A stretch of DNA of 64,000 nucleotides from Bradyrhizobium sp. 200 (GCF_023100945.1 NZ_CP064689.1:930001-994000); one strand, 5' to 3'; shown: positions 34,179 to 44,157, numbered from the stretch's first letter. Notes: generated by a model from the sequence alone, not told the origin. Program-made: numbers and translations.

Positions 34179-36275
34179 GTGAGCGAAGTGGTAAAACTCG
34201 AGCGTCATGACGTCATCGCCATCGTCACGGTCGACAGTCCTCCCGTCAACGCGCTGAGCGCGGCGGTACGCGGCGGCATCTTCGAATGCATGAAGAACGC
34301 GATCGCCGATGCCGAAGTGAAGGCCATCGTGCTGACCTGTGGCGGCCGCACCTTCATCGCCGGCGCCGACATCACCGAATTCGGCAAGCCGCCGAAGCCT
34401 CCGGGTCTCGCCGAAGTGCTGGACCTGATGGAGAAATCGCCGAAGCCGATCATTGCCGCCATTCACGGCACCGCGCTCGGCGGCGGTCTCGAAGTCGCGC
34501 TGGCATGCCACTATCGCGTGGCGACCAAGGAAGCGAAGCTTGGCCTGCCCGAGGTGAAGCTCGGGCTGCTGCCGGGCGCCGGCGGTACCCAGCGGTTGCC
34601 GCGCGCGGTCGGCCCCGAACTCGCGGTCAAGATGATCGTCGGCGGCGATCCCATCGGTGCTGCGGAAGCGCTCAAGAACGGCCTGATCGAGGAGATCGTC
34701 GAGGGTCCGGCGGCCGGCGGCGAGGCGTTTGCCCTCAAGGTGCTGGCGGAGAAGCGCCCGTTGCGCAAGCTGCGCGACGACGACTCCAAGCTCGCGGCGG
34801 CCAAGGCCGACATTTCGATCTTCACCAATGCGGTTGCAGCCCTGACCAAGAAGGCGCGCGGGCTCGAAGCGCCGTTTGCGGCCGCAGATGCGGTGCGCGC
34901 CGCGATCGACCTGCCGTTCGACGAGGGACTGAAGAAGGAACGCGAAGGTTTTCTCAAGCTGGTATCCAGCGACCAGTCCAAGGCACAGCGTTACGCGTTT
35001 TTCTCCGAGCGTGAAGCCGCCAAGATCGCCGGCGTGCCGGAAGGAACAAAACCGCGCAATGTCCAGCGCGTCGCCATCATCGGCGCCGGCACCATGGGCG
35101 GCGGTATCGCGATGTCGTTCGCCAATGCCGGTATTCCGGTGACGCTGATCGAGACCGGCGAAGAGCAGCTCAAGCGCGGCATGGGCGTGATGCAGAAGAA
35201 CTACGAGGCGACCGCGGCGCGTGGCGGCATTCCCGCCGATGCCCCGGCCAAGCGCATGGGCCTGATCACGGGCGTGGTCGGCCTGGAAAACGTCAAGGAC
35301 GCTGACCTGGTGATCGAGGCCGTGTTCGAAACCATGGCGGTCAAGAAGGAAGTGTTCGAGGCGCTCGACAAGCACGCCAAGCCGGGCGCGGTGCTGGCCT
35401 CCAACACCTCCTACCTCAACATCGACGAGATCGCGCAAGTGACGAAGCGTCCGCAGGACGTGCTCGGCATGCACTTCTTCTCGCCGGCCAACGTGATGAA
35501 GCTGTGCGAGATCGTTCGCGCCGACAAGACCGCGCCGGATGCGCTGACCACAGCGGTTTCGATCGCGCGCAAGATTGCCAAGGTGCCGGCCGTGGTCGGC
35601 GTCTGCGACGGCTTTGTCGGCAACCGCATGCTCGCCCAGCGCGGCAAGCAGTCGGAAAAGCTTTTGTTCGAAGGCGCGCTACCGCAGCAGGTCGACGCCG
35701 TCGTGACCAAGTTCGGCATGCCGATGGGCCCGTTCGCGATGAGCGATCTCGCCGGCCTCGATATCGGCTGGCGCTCGCGCAAGGACCGCGGCATCAAGTC
35801 GGAAATCGCCGACGCGCTGTGCGAGGCCGGGCGCTTCGGCCAGAAGACCGGCAAGGGCTACTACAAGTATGAAGCAGGGTCGCGCGCGGCGCTGCCCGAT
35901 CCGGATGTCGAGAAGCTGATCGACGAGACGCTGCAGCGCCTTGGGCGCAAGAAGCGCGTCGTCAGCGACGACGAAATCCTCGAGCGCATGATGTACCCGA
36001 TGATCAACGAGGGCGCGCGCATCCTCGAAGAAAACATCGCGGCGCGCCCGAGCGACATCGACGTGATCTGGCTCTATGGCTATGGCTGGCCGATCTATCG
36101 CGGCGGCCCGATGTTCTACGCCGACCAGGTCGGGCTCAAGCACATCGCCGACCGGCTGTCCTACTACGCCAAGGAGACCAACGATCCCTCGCTCGAACCG
36201 GCGCCGCTGCTCAAGCGCCTCGCCGCGGAAGGCAAGACGTTTGCGTCGCTGGCGCAGCAGTCGAAGGCGGCTTGA
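34179..36275 (+). CDS. pimF: Bifunctional enoyl-CoA hydratase/3-hydroxyacyl-CoA dehydrogenase
   Basis: A 698-residue FadJ/FadB-type multifunctional protein. The N-terminal crotonase half has FIAGADITEFG and GTALGGGLEVALACHYR with LPEVKLGLLPGAGG; the Rossmann half begins at VAIIGAGTMGGGIAMSFANAG (near 300), contains HFFSPANVMKLCEIVR, and ends with two C-terminal HCDH domains (YGYGWPIYRGGPM). It performs two consecutive beta-oxidation steps. The start is GTG with AGGGAGAG five bases upstream. Downstream ligase and paired dehydrogenases match the pimFABCD order of R. palustris (recalled), so dicarboxylate or medium-chain acyl-CoA breakdown is likely. Confidence 0.9.
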   Translation: MSEVVKLERHDVIAIVTVDSPPVNALSAAVRGGIFECMKNAIADAEVKAIVLTCGGRTFIAGADITEFGKPPKPPGLAEVLDLMEKSPKPIIAAIHGTALGGGLEVALACHYRVATKEAKLGLPEVKLGLLPGAGGTQRLPRAVGPELAVKMIVGGDPIGAAEALKNGLIEEIVEGPAAGGEAFALKVLAEKRPLRKLRDDDSKLAAAKADISIFTNAVAALTKKARGLEAPFAAADAVRAAIDLPFDEGLKKEREGFLKLVSSDQSKAQRYAFFSEREAAKIAGVPEGTKPRNVQRVAIIGAGTMGGGIAMSFANAGIPVTLIETGEEQLKRGMGVMQKNYEATAARGGIPADAPAKRMGLITGVVGLENVKDADLVIEAVFETMAVKKEVFEALDKHAKPGAVLASNTSYLNIDEIAQVTKRPQDVLGMHFFSPANVMKLCEIVRADKTAPDALTTAVSIARKIAKVPAVVGVCDGFVGNRMLAQRGKQSEKLLFEGALPQQVDAVVTKFGMPMGPFAMSDLAGLDIGWRSRKDRGIKSEIADALCEAGRFGQKTGKGYYKYEAGSRAALPDPDVEKLIDETLQRLGRKKRVVSDDEILERMMYPMINEGARILEENIAARPSDIDVIWLYGYGWPIYRGGPMFYADQVGLKHIADRLSYYAKETNDPSLEPAPLLKRLAAEGKTFASLAQQSKAA

Positions 36276-36313
36276 GTTGATGAAGCGCATGTGGTCCGTC
36301 ACGCTCCTCAACG

Positions 36314-36433
36314 CGTCGTCCCTGCGAACGCAGGGACCCATACGCCGGGGACCCGCGATTTGGCACTCGGGTAGAGACCTTTCTTCAAGATCGACGCCGG
36401 GGGTTATGGGTCCCTGCGTTCGCAGGGACGACG
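36314..36433. repeat. Intergenic inverted repeat (29-bp perfect arms)
   Basis: Arms 36314-36342 and 36405-36433 are perfect reverse complements (CGTCGTCCCTGCGAACGCAG and nine more bases); each arm is itself partly palindromic. It fills the gap between pimF and pimA and would form a long hairpin in the mRNA. Confidence 0.85.
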
Positions 36434-36473
36434 TGCGGAGAGATGGCGCCGCGCCTCGTTTGCACGAACGCCG

Positions 36474-38144
36474 ATGACGCATCCCGGCGAGCAGTTCTAT
36501 CCGGAAGGTGTCCGCTGGGACGATCCGATCGCGCGCGGCACACTGCCGGATCTATTGTCGACGGCCGCCGCCGAGTTCGCTTCGCGGCCTGCGATTGAAT
36601 TCCGCGACCGGCCGATCAGCTACGGCGAACTCGAAGCGCTGGTCGAGATTGCCGCCAGCGCCTTCCTGCGTGCCGGCTACGGCAAGGACAGTTCGGTCGC
36701 GCTGTTCCTCGGCAATTCGCCGGATCATCCGATCAATTTTTTCGGCGCGCTGAAGGCCGGCGCGCGCATCGTGCATCTGTCGCCGCTCGACGGCGAGATC
36801 GCGCTGTCTCACAAGCTCTCGGACTCCGGCGCGCGCGTGCTGGTGACCAGCAATCTGTCGGCGCTGCTACCGACCGCACTGAAATTTCTCGACAAGGGTT
36901 TGCTCGACCGCCTGATCGTCTGCGAGGACGACCACTGGGGCAAGGCCGGAACACAGCAAGCGGCGATGCCGGATAACCCCAAGATTATCACCTACCGGCA
37001 ATTCGCCGATGGTGCGGCAAAGCCCTCGCAATGGCCGGCGATATCGGCCGACGATGTCGCGCTGCTGCAATATACCGGCGGCACGACAGGGCTTCCAAAA
37101 GGCGCAATGCTCAGTCACGGCAATCTGACGTCGGCGGTATCGGTCTACGATGTCTGGGGCAAGCCGGCGCGCCTCGAACGCAATGCGATCGAGCGCGTGA
37201 TCTGTGTGCTGCCGTTGTTCCATATCTATGCGTTGACCGTGGTGCTGCTCTCCGCCATCCGGCGCGGCCATCTGATCTCGCTGCACCAGCGTTTCGACGT
37301 CGAAGCTGTCATGCGCGACATCGAGGTCAAGCGCGCAACGGCATTTCCGGGCGTGCCGACGATGTGGATCGCGATCGCCGCGCTGCCTGATCTCGACAAG
37401 CGCGATCTGTCCTCGCTGGTGTCCTGCGGCTCCGGCGGCGCGCCGCTGCCGGTCGAGGTCGCAAAAATCTTCGAGCGCAAGGTCGGCATGAAGCTGAAGA
37501 GCGGCTGGGGCATGACCGAGACCTGCTCGCCCGGCACCGGCCATCCCAAGGAAGGGCCGGACAAGCCGGGTTCGATCGGCCTGATGCTGCCCGGCATCGA
37601 GATGGACGTGGTGTCGCTGGAAGACCCGACCAAATTGATGCCGGTGGGCGAAACCGGCGAAATCCGTATCCGCGGCCCGAACGTAACCAAAGGCTACTGG
37701 AACCGGCCGAAGGAAACCGCGGAAGCCTTTGTCGGCGACCGCTTCCTCACCGGCGACATCGGCTACATGGACGCCGACGGCTATTTCTACCTGGTCGACC
37801 GCAAGAAGGACATGATCATCTCCGGCGGCTTCAACGTCTATCCGCAGATGATCGAGCAGGCGATCTACACCCATCCTTCCGTGCAGGAAGTGATCGTGAT
37901 CGGAATCCCGGACGATTACCGCGGCGAGGCCGCGAAAGCCTTCATCAAGCTGCGCGATGGCGCGAAGCCGTTCACGGTGGACGAATTGCGCGCATTCCTC
38001 ACTGGCAAGCTCGGCAAGCACGAGATTCCGGCAGCGGTGGATTTCGTCGACGAGCTGCCGCGCACGCCGGTCGGAAAGCTTTCGCGTCACGAACTGCGGA
38101 TGCAGCAATCGCCGCAAGCAACGATCAAGAAAGACGTCGCGTAG
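36474..38144 (+). CDS. pimA: Acyl-CoA ligase (AMP-forming, PimA-like)
   Basis: A 556-residue adenylate-forming acyl-CoA synthetase. Motifs: phosphate loop YTGGTTGLPKGAM, LPLFHIYAL, GWGMTETCSP, then TGDIGYMDADGY, DRKKDMIISGGFNVYP (A8 hinge) and the catalytic lysine in TPVGKLSR. It activates a free carboxylic acid to its CoA ester and so supplies the dehydrogenases downstream. It follows pimF after the 120-bp repeat. Chain length and mono- versus dicarboxylate preference cannot be read from sequence; PimA-like is by context. Confidence 0.88.
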   Translation: MTHPGEQFYPEGVRWDDPIARGTLPDLLSTAAAEFASRPAIEFRDRPISYGELEALVEIAASAFLRAGYGKDSSVALFLGNSPDHPINFFGALKAGARIVHLSPLDGEIALSHKLSDSGARVLVTSNLSALLPTALKFLDKGLLDRLIVCEDDHWGKAGTQQAAMPDNPKIITYRQFADGAAKPSQWPAISADDVALLQYTGGTTGLPKGAMLSHGNLTSAVSVYDVWGKPARLERNAIERVICVLPLFHIYALTVVLLSAIRRGHLISLHQRFDVEAVMRDIEVKRATAFPGVPTMWIAIAALPDLDKRDLSSLVSCGSGGAPLPVEVAKIFERKVGMKLKSGWGMTETCSPGTGHPKEGPDKPGSIGLMLPGIEMDVVSLEDPTKLMPVGETGEIRIRGPNVTKGYWNRPKETAEAFVGDRFLTGDIGYMDADGYFYLVDRKKDMIISGGFNVYPQMIEQAIYTHPSVQEVIVIGIPDDYRGEAAKAFIKLRDGAKPFTVDELRAFLTGKLGKHEIPAAVDFVDELPRTPVGKLSRHELRMQQSPQATIKKDVA

Positions 38145-38179
38145 CCGAAATTTGGTTCATTCGTTCACAGGAGGATCCG

Positions 38180-39370
38180 ATGGATCTCGCTTTCAGCAAG
38201 GAAGAAATCGCGTTTCGTGAGGAGGTCAGGGCCTTCTTCCGGGACAATGTGCCGCCGGAGACGCGGAAGAAGATGGTTGAGGGCCGTCACCTCTCCAAGG
38301 ACGAGATGGTCGCCTGGTGGCGCATCCTGAACAAGAAGGGCTGGGGCTGCTCGCACTGGCCGAAGGAATATGGCGGCACGGGCTGGACCTCGGTGCAGCA
38401 TTACATCTTCAACGAAGAGCTGCAGATGCACCCCGCGCCCGCGCCGCTCGCCTTCGGCGTCAGCATGGTCGGCCCGGTCATCTACACCTTCGGCAACGAG
38501 AAGCAGAAGCAGCAGTACCTGCCGCGCATCGCCAATGTCGACGACTGGTGGTGCCAGGGCTTTTCGGAGCCCGGCTCCGGATCGGACCTCGCCTCGCTCA
38601 AGACCAAGGCCGAGCGCAAGGGCGACAAGTACATCATCAACGGCCAGAAGACCTGGACCACGCTGGCCCAGCACGCCGACATGATCTTCTGCCTGTGCCG
38701 CACCGACAGCAATGCGAAGAAGCAGATGGGCATCTCCTTCATCGTGTTCGACATGAAGTCGAAGGGCGTCACCGTGCGCCCGATCGAAACCATCGACGGC
38801 GGCCATGAGGTCAACGAGGTGTTCTTCGACGACGTCGAGGTGCCGGTCGAGAACCTGATCGGCGAGGAGAACAAGGGCTGGGACTACGCAAAGTTCCTGC
38901 TCGGCAACGAGCGCACCGGCATCGCCCGCGTCGGCGTCTCCAAGGAGCGGCTGCGCCGCATCAAGGACCTCGCCTCCAAGGTCGAATCGAACGGCAAGCC
39001 CGTGATCGAGGACCAGGGTTTCCGCGAAAAACTCGCGGCCTGCGAGATCGAGCTGAAGGCGCTCGAGCTCACGCAGCTTCGCGTTGTCGCGGACGAAGGC
39101 AAGCACGGCAAGGGCAAGCCCAACCCGGCGTCTTCGGTTCTGAAGATCAAGGGTTCCGAAATCCAGCAGACCACCACCGAACTTTTGATGGAAGTGATCG
39201 GCCCGTTCGCCGCACCCTACGACGTGCATGGCGACGACGGCTCGAACGAAACCATGGACTGGACCGCCCAGATCGCGCCGAGCTATTTCAACAACCGCAA
39301 GGTCTCGATCTACGGCGGCTCCAACGAGATCCAGCGCAACATCATCACCAAGGCGGTGCTGGGGCTTTAG
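38180..39370 (+). CDS. pimC: Acyl-CoA dehydrogenase, large subunit (PimC-like)
   Basis: A 396-residue FAD acyl-CoA dehydrogenase: CQGFSEPGSGSDLASL (FAD/substrate strand), INGQKTWTT, and the C-terminal YGGSNEIQRNII. The glutamate of medium-chain enzymes at that last motif is Gly here; the catalytic base is probably the Glu in LLGNERTGIARV, as in long-chain or isovaleryl types. A strong AGGAGG precedes the ATG 35 bases after pimA. It probably pairs with the smaller dehydrogenase at 39624, as PimC-PimD. Confidence 0.9.
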   Translation: MDLAFSKEEIAFREEVRAFFRDNVPPETRKKMVEGRHLSKDEMVAWWRILNKKGWGCSHWPKEYGGTGWTSVQHYIFNEELQMHPAPAPLAFGVSMVGPVIYTFGNEKQKQQYLPRIANVDDWWCQGFSEPGSGSDLASLKTKAERKGDKYIINGQKTWTTLAQHADMIFCLCRTDSNAKKQMGISFIVFDMKSKGVTVRPIETIDGGHEVNEVFFDDVEVPVENLIGEENKGWDYAKFLLGNERTGIARVGVSKERLRRIKDLASKVESNGKPVIEDQGFREKLAACEIELKALELTQLRVVADEGKHGKGKPNPASSVLKIKGSEIQQTTTELLMEVIGPFAAPYDVHGDDGSNETMDWTAQIAPSYFNNRKVSIYGGSNEIQRNIITKAVLGL

Positions 39371-39386
39371 CCGCAACAACATCTGT

Positions 39387-39479
39387 CGTCCCCGCGAATG
39401 CGGGGACCCAGTACGCCGCGGCGGTTATGGCTTACGACACGCCTGCGATTACTGGATCCCCGCTTTCGCGGGGATGACG
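39387..39479. repeat. Intergenic inverted repeat
   Basis: CGTCCCCGCGAATGCGGGGA near 39387 and TCCCCGCTTTCGCGGGGATG near 39456 form a large imperfect hairpin, similar in design to the element at 36314. It occupies the first part of the pimC-pimD gap. Confidence 0.75.
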
Positions 39480-39492
39480 ATAGAGAGGTTCG

Positions 39493-39573
39493 TAGGATGG
39501 GTGGAGCGCAGCGATACCCATCACAACAAGTCCGAACAGTGCGATGGGTTTCGCTTCGCTCTACCCATCCTAC
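39493..39573. repeat. Second, different inverted repeat in the same gap
   Basis: GTAGGATGGGTGGAGCG (39493-39509) and CGCTCTACCCATCCTAC (39557-39573) are reverse complements with one mismatch. This is another repeat type, directly following the previous one. Confidence 0.75.
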
Positions 39574-39623
39574 GGGTTCGTTCGATTTCCATGCCTCCGG
39601 CATGATTGAGAGAGCAAAAGAAC

Positions 39624-40766
39624 ATGGATTTTGATTTGTCCGAGGAGCAGCGCCTTCTCAAGGAAAGCATCGACGGTCTGTTGACCGACTCCTACGATTT
39701 CGATGCGCGCAAGAAGTACCAGAAGGAGAAGGGCGGCTGGAGCAAGGCCGTCTGGGGCAAGCTCGCCGAGCAGGGCCTCTTGGGCCTGCCGTTTGCGGAG
39801 GCCGATGGCGGCTTTGGCGCCGGCGCGGTCGAGACCATGATCGTGATGGAAGCGCTCGGCAAGGCGCTGGTGCTGGAGCCGTATCTCGCCACCGTCGTGA
39901 TCGGCGGCGGCTTCCTGCGCCACGGCGGCTCGGCCGAGCAGAAGGCCGCGCACATCCCCGGCATCATCGACGGCAGCAAGACCTTTGCGTTCGCGCAGCT
40001 CGAGAAGAACTCGCGCTACGATCTCGGCGATGTCGCAACATCAGCCAAGAAGAAGGGCGCGGGCTGGGTGATCGACGGCGAAAAATTCGTCGTGCTCAAC
40101 GGCGAGAACGCCGACACCCTGATCGTGACCGCGCGCACCAAGGGCGCGCAGCGCGACAAGGCCGGCATCGGCGTGTTTCTGGTGCCGGCGAATGCCAAGG
40201 GCGTCACCCGCAAGGGCTATCCGACCCAGGACGGCCTGCATGCGGCCGACATCACACTCACCGGCGTCGAGGTCGGCGCAGATGCGGCGATCGGCGATCC
40301 CGAAAACGCTCTCGCGTTGATCGAGCGCGTGGTGGATGAAACCCGCACCGCGATGTGTGCGGAAGCCGTCGGCGCGATGGATGAATCGCTGAAGAGCACC
40401 GTCGAATATCTCAAAACGCGAAAACAGTTCGGTGTGCCGATCGGCAGCTTCCAGACCTTGCAGCACCGCGCTGCCGACATGTTCGTGGCGCTCGAACAGG
40501 CCCGCAGCATGTCGATGTTCGCGACCATGGCGGCCGATTTCGACAGCGCCGAGGAGCGCGCGACCGCGGTCGCCGCCGCCAAGGTGCAAATCGGCAAGTC
40601 CGGCAAGTTCATCGGCCAGCAGTCGATCCAGCTTCACGGCGGCATCGGCATGACCCAGGAAGCCAAGATCGGCCACTACTTCAAGCGGCTGACCATGATC
40701 GAAAACACCTTTGGCGACACCGACTACCACCTCCGCCGCGTGACCGACGCGGGCGGGCTGGTGTAG
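39624..40766 (+). CDS. pimD: Acyl-CoA dehydrogenase, small subunit (PimD-like)
   Basis: A 380-residue acyl-CoA dehydrogenase-family protein starting MDFDLSEEQRLLKESIDGLL. The middle strand is diverged (FAFAQLEKNSRYDLG instead of the usual AMTEP.aGSD), whereas the C-terminal LHGGIGMTQEAKIGHYFKRL is typical. Such partners form heteromers with a PimC-type subunit. ATG 39624 was preferred to the upstream in-frame TTG at 39606. Two repeat elements separate it from pimC. Confidence 0.88.
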   Translation: MDFDLSEEQRLLKESIDGLLTDSYDFDARKKYQKEKGGWSKAVWGKLAEQGLLGLPFAEADGGFGAGAVETMIVMEALGKALVLEPYLATVVIGGGFLRHGGSAEQKAAHIPGIIDGSKTFAFAQLEKNSRYDLGDVATSAKKKGAGWVIDGEKFVVLNGENADTLIVTARTKGAQRDKAGIGVFLVPANAKGVTRKGYPTQDGLHAADITLTGVEVGADAAIGDPENALALIERVVDETRTAMCAEAVGAMDESLKSTVEYLKTRKQFGVPIGSFQTLQHRAADMFVALEQARSMSMFATMAADFDSAEERATAVAAAKVQIGKSGKFIGQQSIQLHGGIGMTQEAKIGHYFKRLTMIENTFGDTDYHLRRVTDAGGLV

Positions 40767-40781
40767 GACGCTGCCACAACT

Positions 40782-40855
40782 GTCATTGCCGGGCTTGACC
40801 CGGCAATCCATCGCTCTTCGAAAAGATGGATGCCCGGGTCAAGCCCGGGCATGAC
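40782..40855. repeat. Intergenic inverted repeat
   Basis: GTCATTGCCGGGCTTGACCC and GGGTCAAGCCCGGGCATGAC (arms about 40782-40811 and 40825-40855) form an imperfect hairpin with nested GC-rich stems. It lies between pimD and the SDR. Confidence 0.75.
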
Positions 40856-40895
40856 GAGTTGTTGTGACGGAAACAGGTAGCAGGAGCCAACAACA

Positions 40896-41669
40896 ATGAA
40901 AAACACCCCGTTCGATCTCACCGGAAAAGTCGCAATCATCACCGGCTCCAGCCGCGGCATCGGCCGTTCCTCCGCCGAGCTGCTCGCCAAACTCGGCGCC
41001 AAGGTCGTGATCTCCAGCCGCAAGGCCGACGCCTGCCACGAGGTCGCGGATAACATCAAGAAAGCCGGCGGCGACGCCCATGTCATTCCCTGCAACATCT
41101 CGCGCCGCGAGGAAGTCGAGGCGCTGATCGCGGGCACCACGAAGCACTATGGCAAAGTCGACATCCTCGTCTGCAACGCCGCGGTGAACCCGTATTACGG
41201 CCCGCTACTCGACATCAAGGATGAGGCCTTCGACAAGATCATGGGCTCCAACGTCAAGAGCAACATCTGGCTCTGCGCGCTGGCGATCCCGCAAATGGCC
41301 GAGCGCGGCAACGGCTCGGTCGTCATCATCTCTTCCATCGGCGGCCTGCGCGGTTCCACCGTGATCGGCGCCTATGGCATCTCCAAGGCCGCCGATTTCG
41401 CGCTGTGCCGCAGCCTCGCCGGCGAATGGGGCCCGAAGGGCGTCCGCGTCAATTGCGTCGCGCCGGGCCTTGTCAAAACCGATTTCGCCCGCGCGCTGTG
41501 GGAAGACCCCGAAAACCTCAAGCGGCGCACCGCCGGCACGCCGCTGCGCCGGATCGGCGAGCCCGACGAAATCGCCGGTGCCGTGGCGTATCTGGCCTCC
41601 GACGCCTCCACCTTCATGACCGGCCAGACCATTGTGGTCGACGGCGGCGTAACGACGGCAGCGACGTAG
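40896..41669 (+). CDS. Short-chain dehydrogenase/reductase
   Basis: A 257-residue classical SDR: cofactor loop TGSSRGIGRS, NAAV in place of NNAG, catalytic Ser in IISSIGG, YGISK with the Tyr/Lys pair, and the VDGGVT end. The Arg-containing SSRKADA strand after the loop suggests NADP preference. It is the last gene of the beta-oxidation cluster; the fadJ-like protein already supplies a 3-hydroxyacyl-CoA dehydrogenase, so its step is unclear. Confidence 0.88.
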   Translation: MKNTPFDLTGKVAIITGSSRGIGRSSAELLAKLGAKVVISSRKADACHEVADNIKKAGGDAHVIPCNISRREEVEALIAGTTKHYGKVDILVCNAAVNPYYGPLLDIKDEAFDKIMGSNVKSNIWLCALAIPQMAERGNGSVVIISSIGGLRGSTVIGAYGISKAADFALCRSLAGEWGPKGVRVNCVAPGLVKTDFARALWEDPENLKRRTAGTPLRRIGEPDEIAGAVAYLASDASTFMTGQTIVVDGGVTTAAT

Positions 41670-41677
41670 GCGCTCTT

Positions 41678-41839
41678 CCCCTCTCCCGCGTGCGGGGGAG
41701 GGTGCCGAGCGAAGCGAGGCGGGTGGGGGTGCCTCCGCGAGTCCGGCTGTTGGCCAAGTTGCGCCGCTCGTGCCAATTGCTGACGCCATAATGCGCGGAG
41801 GCACCCCCACCCCAACCCTCCCCCGCAAGCGGGAGAGGG
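41678..41839. repeat. Intergenic inverted repeat, about 160 bp
   Basis: CCCTCTCCCGC (41678-41688) pairs with GCGGGAGAGGG (41829-41839), and GGGTGGGGGTGCCTCCGCG pairs with CGCGGAGGCACCCCCACCC further in. The arms bracket a roughly 60-bp centre. It lies between the SDR and glpK. Confidence 0.8.
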
Positions 41840-41940
41840 AGCGCACCGAGCGCGCGGCCCTACTTCGCTCTTCATATTGACGAACCTTCCCCAATCGGAT
41901 TGCCTCTTGTGCAACCACAAACCTTTCGGGAAGCAACGTC

Positions 41941-43443
41941 ATGTCCTTTGTGCTGGCCATCGATCAGGGCACCACGTCCTCGCGCGCCATCGTGTTCCGA
42001 TCGGACATTTCCATCGCCGCGACTGCGCAGGCCGAATTCCCGCAGCATTTCCCGGCCTCGGGCTGGGTCGAGCACGAGCCGGAGGACATCTGGACCTCGA
42101 CGGTGAGCGTTTGCCGCGAGGCGCTGGAAAAGGCCGGCCTGAAGGCAAAGGACATCGCCGCGATCGGCATCACCAACCAGCGCGAGACTACCGTGGTGTG
42201 GGACCGCGCCACGGGTCAGGCCGTGCACCGCGCCATCGTCTGGCAGGACCGCCGCACCGCCGACATCTGCGCCAAGTTAAAGAGCGAGGGCCACGAGCCC
42301 GCGATTTCGGCCAGGACCGGCCTGATCATCGATCCCTATTTTTCCGGAACGAAAGTCGCCTGGATCCTCGACCATGTGCCGGGCGCGCGCGAACGCGCCG
42401 CCCGCGGCGAGCTGATGTTCGGCACCGTCGATTGCTATCTGCTGTGGCGCCTGACCGGCGGCAAGGTGCACACGACCGACGCTACCAACGCCTCGCGCAC
42501 GCTCTTGTTCAACATCCACACCGGCGAGTGGGATGACGAGTTGCTAAAACTCCTGCGCGTGCCGCGTTCGATGCTCCCAGAGGTAAAAGACTCCTCCGCG
42601 AAATTCGGCGACAGCGACCCGAGCCTGTTCGGCGGCGCGATCGCGATTTCAGGAATTGCCGGCGACCAGCAGGCCGCGACCATCGGCCAGGCCTGCTTCA
42701 CGCCCGGCATGATCAAGTCGACCTACGGCACCGGCTGCTTTGCACTCCTCAACACCGGCACGACGCCGGTCGCCTCGAAGAACAAGCTGCTCACCACCAT
42801 CGCCTATCAATTGAGCGGCAAACGCACCTACGCGCTGGAAGGCTCGATCTTCGTCGCCGGAAGCGCCGTGCAGTGGCTGCGCGACGGCCTCGGCATCATC
42901 AAGCAGGCGTCCGAAACTGGTCCGCTCGCCGACAAATCCGATTCCATGCAGAGCGTCTATCTGGTGCCGGCGTTCGTCGGCCTCGGCGCGCCCTACTGGA
43001 ACCCGCGCGTTCGCGGCGCGCTGTTCGGCCTCACCCGCAACACCGGCCCCGCCGAACTCGCGCACGCCGCACTGGAAAGCGTCTGCTACCAGACGTTTGA
43101 CCTCTGGGCCGCCATGCGCGCCGATTGGCCCGACGCCAACGCCGCCAACATCGTGCTCCGCGTCGACGGCGGCATGACCGCGTCGGACTGGACCATGCAG
43201 CGCCTCGCCGATCTGCTCGACGCGCCGGTCGATCGCCCCATGATCCAGGAAACCACCGCGCTCGGCGCCGCCTATCTCGCGGGGCTACAGGCCGGCGTCT
43301 ATCCCGAGCCGGCAAAATTCGCCGACAACTGGCGGCTGGAGCACCGCTTCAAGCCGGCGATGAGCAAGGCTACGCGCGAGCGCAAGCTTGCGGGCTGGGC
43401 GAGGGCGGTGAAAGGCGTGCTGGCGAGTGATGAGGGGGAGTAA
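41941..43443 (+). CDS. glpK: Glycerol kinase
   Basis: A 500-residue FGGY-family kinase that phosphorylates glycerol to glycerol 3-phosphate with ATP. Visible motifs are [12 protein letters not shown] (phosphate 1), [46 protein letters not shown] and [10 protein letters not shown], all in the GlpK order and at full length. No glpF or glpD is adjacent, so it stands alone apart from the GNAT gene seven bases downstream. Confidence 0.97.
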   Translation: MSFVLAIDQGTTSSRAIVFRSDISIAATAQAEFPQHFPASGWVEHEPEDIWTSTVSVCREALEKAGLKAKDIAAIGITNQRETTVVWDRATGQAVHRAIVWQDRRTADICAKLKSEGHEPAISARTGLIIDPYFSGTKVAWILDHVPGARERAARGELMFGTVDCYLLWRLTGGKVHTTDATNASRTLLFNIHTGEWDDELLKLLRVPRSMLPEVKDSSAKFGDSDPSLFGGAIAISGIAGDQQAATIGQACFTPGMIKSTYGTGCFALLNTGTTPVASKNKLLTTIAYQLSGKRTYALEGSIFVAGSAVQWLRDGLGIIKQASETGPLADKSDSMQSVYLVPAFVGLGAPYWNPRVRGALFGLTRNTGPAELAHAALESVCYQTFDLWAAMRADWPDANAANIVLRVDGGMTASDWTMQRLADLLDAPVDRPMIQETTALGAAYLAGLQAGVYPEPAKFADNWRLEHRFKPAMSKATRERKLAGWARAVKGVLASDEGE

Positions 43444-43449
43444 CGAACG

Positions 43450-44043
43450 ATGATTGTGCCCGATGGCTACTCCGACGTCCCCACCGGCAAGATCGCGACC
43501 GTCGTCACGCATCTGGAGATGACCGCGCGCCCCGTACCGCGTCCCGATCCCGCGGGCTCGTGGTCGCTACGGCGGGTCGATGTTTCCAAGCTCGACTGGT
43601 TTCGCGATCTCTATCGCCGCGTCGGCGAGGAATGGCTGTGGATTTCAAGGATACGGATGCTCGACACGGAATTGGCGGCGATCATTCAATCGCCGCTGAT
43701 GGAGATCTACGCGCTGGCGCATGAGGGTTGCGACGAAGGCTTGCTTGAGCTGGATTTTCGCGAGCGCGGGCAATGCGAACTCGTCTCTTTCGGGGTCACC
43801 GAAAAACTTGTCGGGACTGGCGCGGGACGCTGGCTGATGAACCGCGCGCTGGAGCTCGCATGGTCGCGCCCGGTCACGCGCGTCTGGCTGCACACCTGCA
43901 CCTTCGATCATTTCGCCGCGCTCGCCTTCTACCAGCGCTCAGGCTTTCGTCCATTCCGGCGGCAGGTCGAAGTGGTCAACGATCCGCGGCTCGATGGCAC
44001 AGTGCCGCGCAGCGTGGCGAGGCATGTGCCGATTATTGAGTGA
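43450..44043 (+). CDS. GNAT-family N-acetyltransferase
   Basis: A 197-residue protein with a GNAT fold in its C-terminal two thirds. The acetyl-CoA loop is seen as VTEKLVGTGAGRWLMNRALE, followed by VWLHTCTFDHFAALAFYQRSGF, the classic strand/helix with 'A..fYqr.GF'. It is coupled to glpK (six bases between stop and start). The acceptor is unknown. Confidence 0.88.
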   Translation: MIVPDGYSDVPTGKIATVVTHLEMTARPVPRPDPAGSWSLRRVDVSKLDWFRDLYRRVGEEWLWISRIRMLDTELAAIIQSPLMEIYALAHEGCDEGLLELDFRERGQCELVSFGVTEKLVGTGAGRWLMNRALELAWSRPVTRVWLHTCTFDHFAALAFYQRSGFRPFRRQVEVVNDPRLDGTVPRSVARHVPIIE

Positions 44044-44065
44044 TAGGGACGGATGCACTCTCAAC

Positions 44066-44157
44066 TGTCATCAACGGGCTTGTCCCGGTGATCCACGTCT
44101 TGCTTTCGCGATAAAGGAGCAAAGACGTGGATGGCCGGGCCAAGCCCGGCCATGACG
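44066..44157. repeat. Intergenic inverted repeat
   Basis: ATCCACGTCT (44091-44100) pairs with AGACGTGGAT (44123-44132); the flanking CGGGCTTGTCCCGG and GGCCGGGCCAAGCCCGGCC extend the structure. It lies between the convergent GNAT and DUF6636-like genes, where it can serve as a terminator for both. Confidence 0.7.

Noticed and set aside
34113..35474. A 453-codon minus-strand frame opposite pimF
   Set aside because: Low-complexity shadow of the crotonase/dehydrogenase gene without any recognisable motif.
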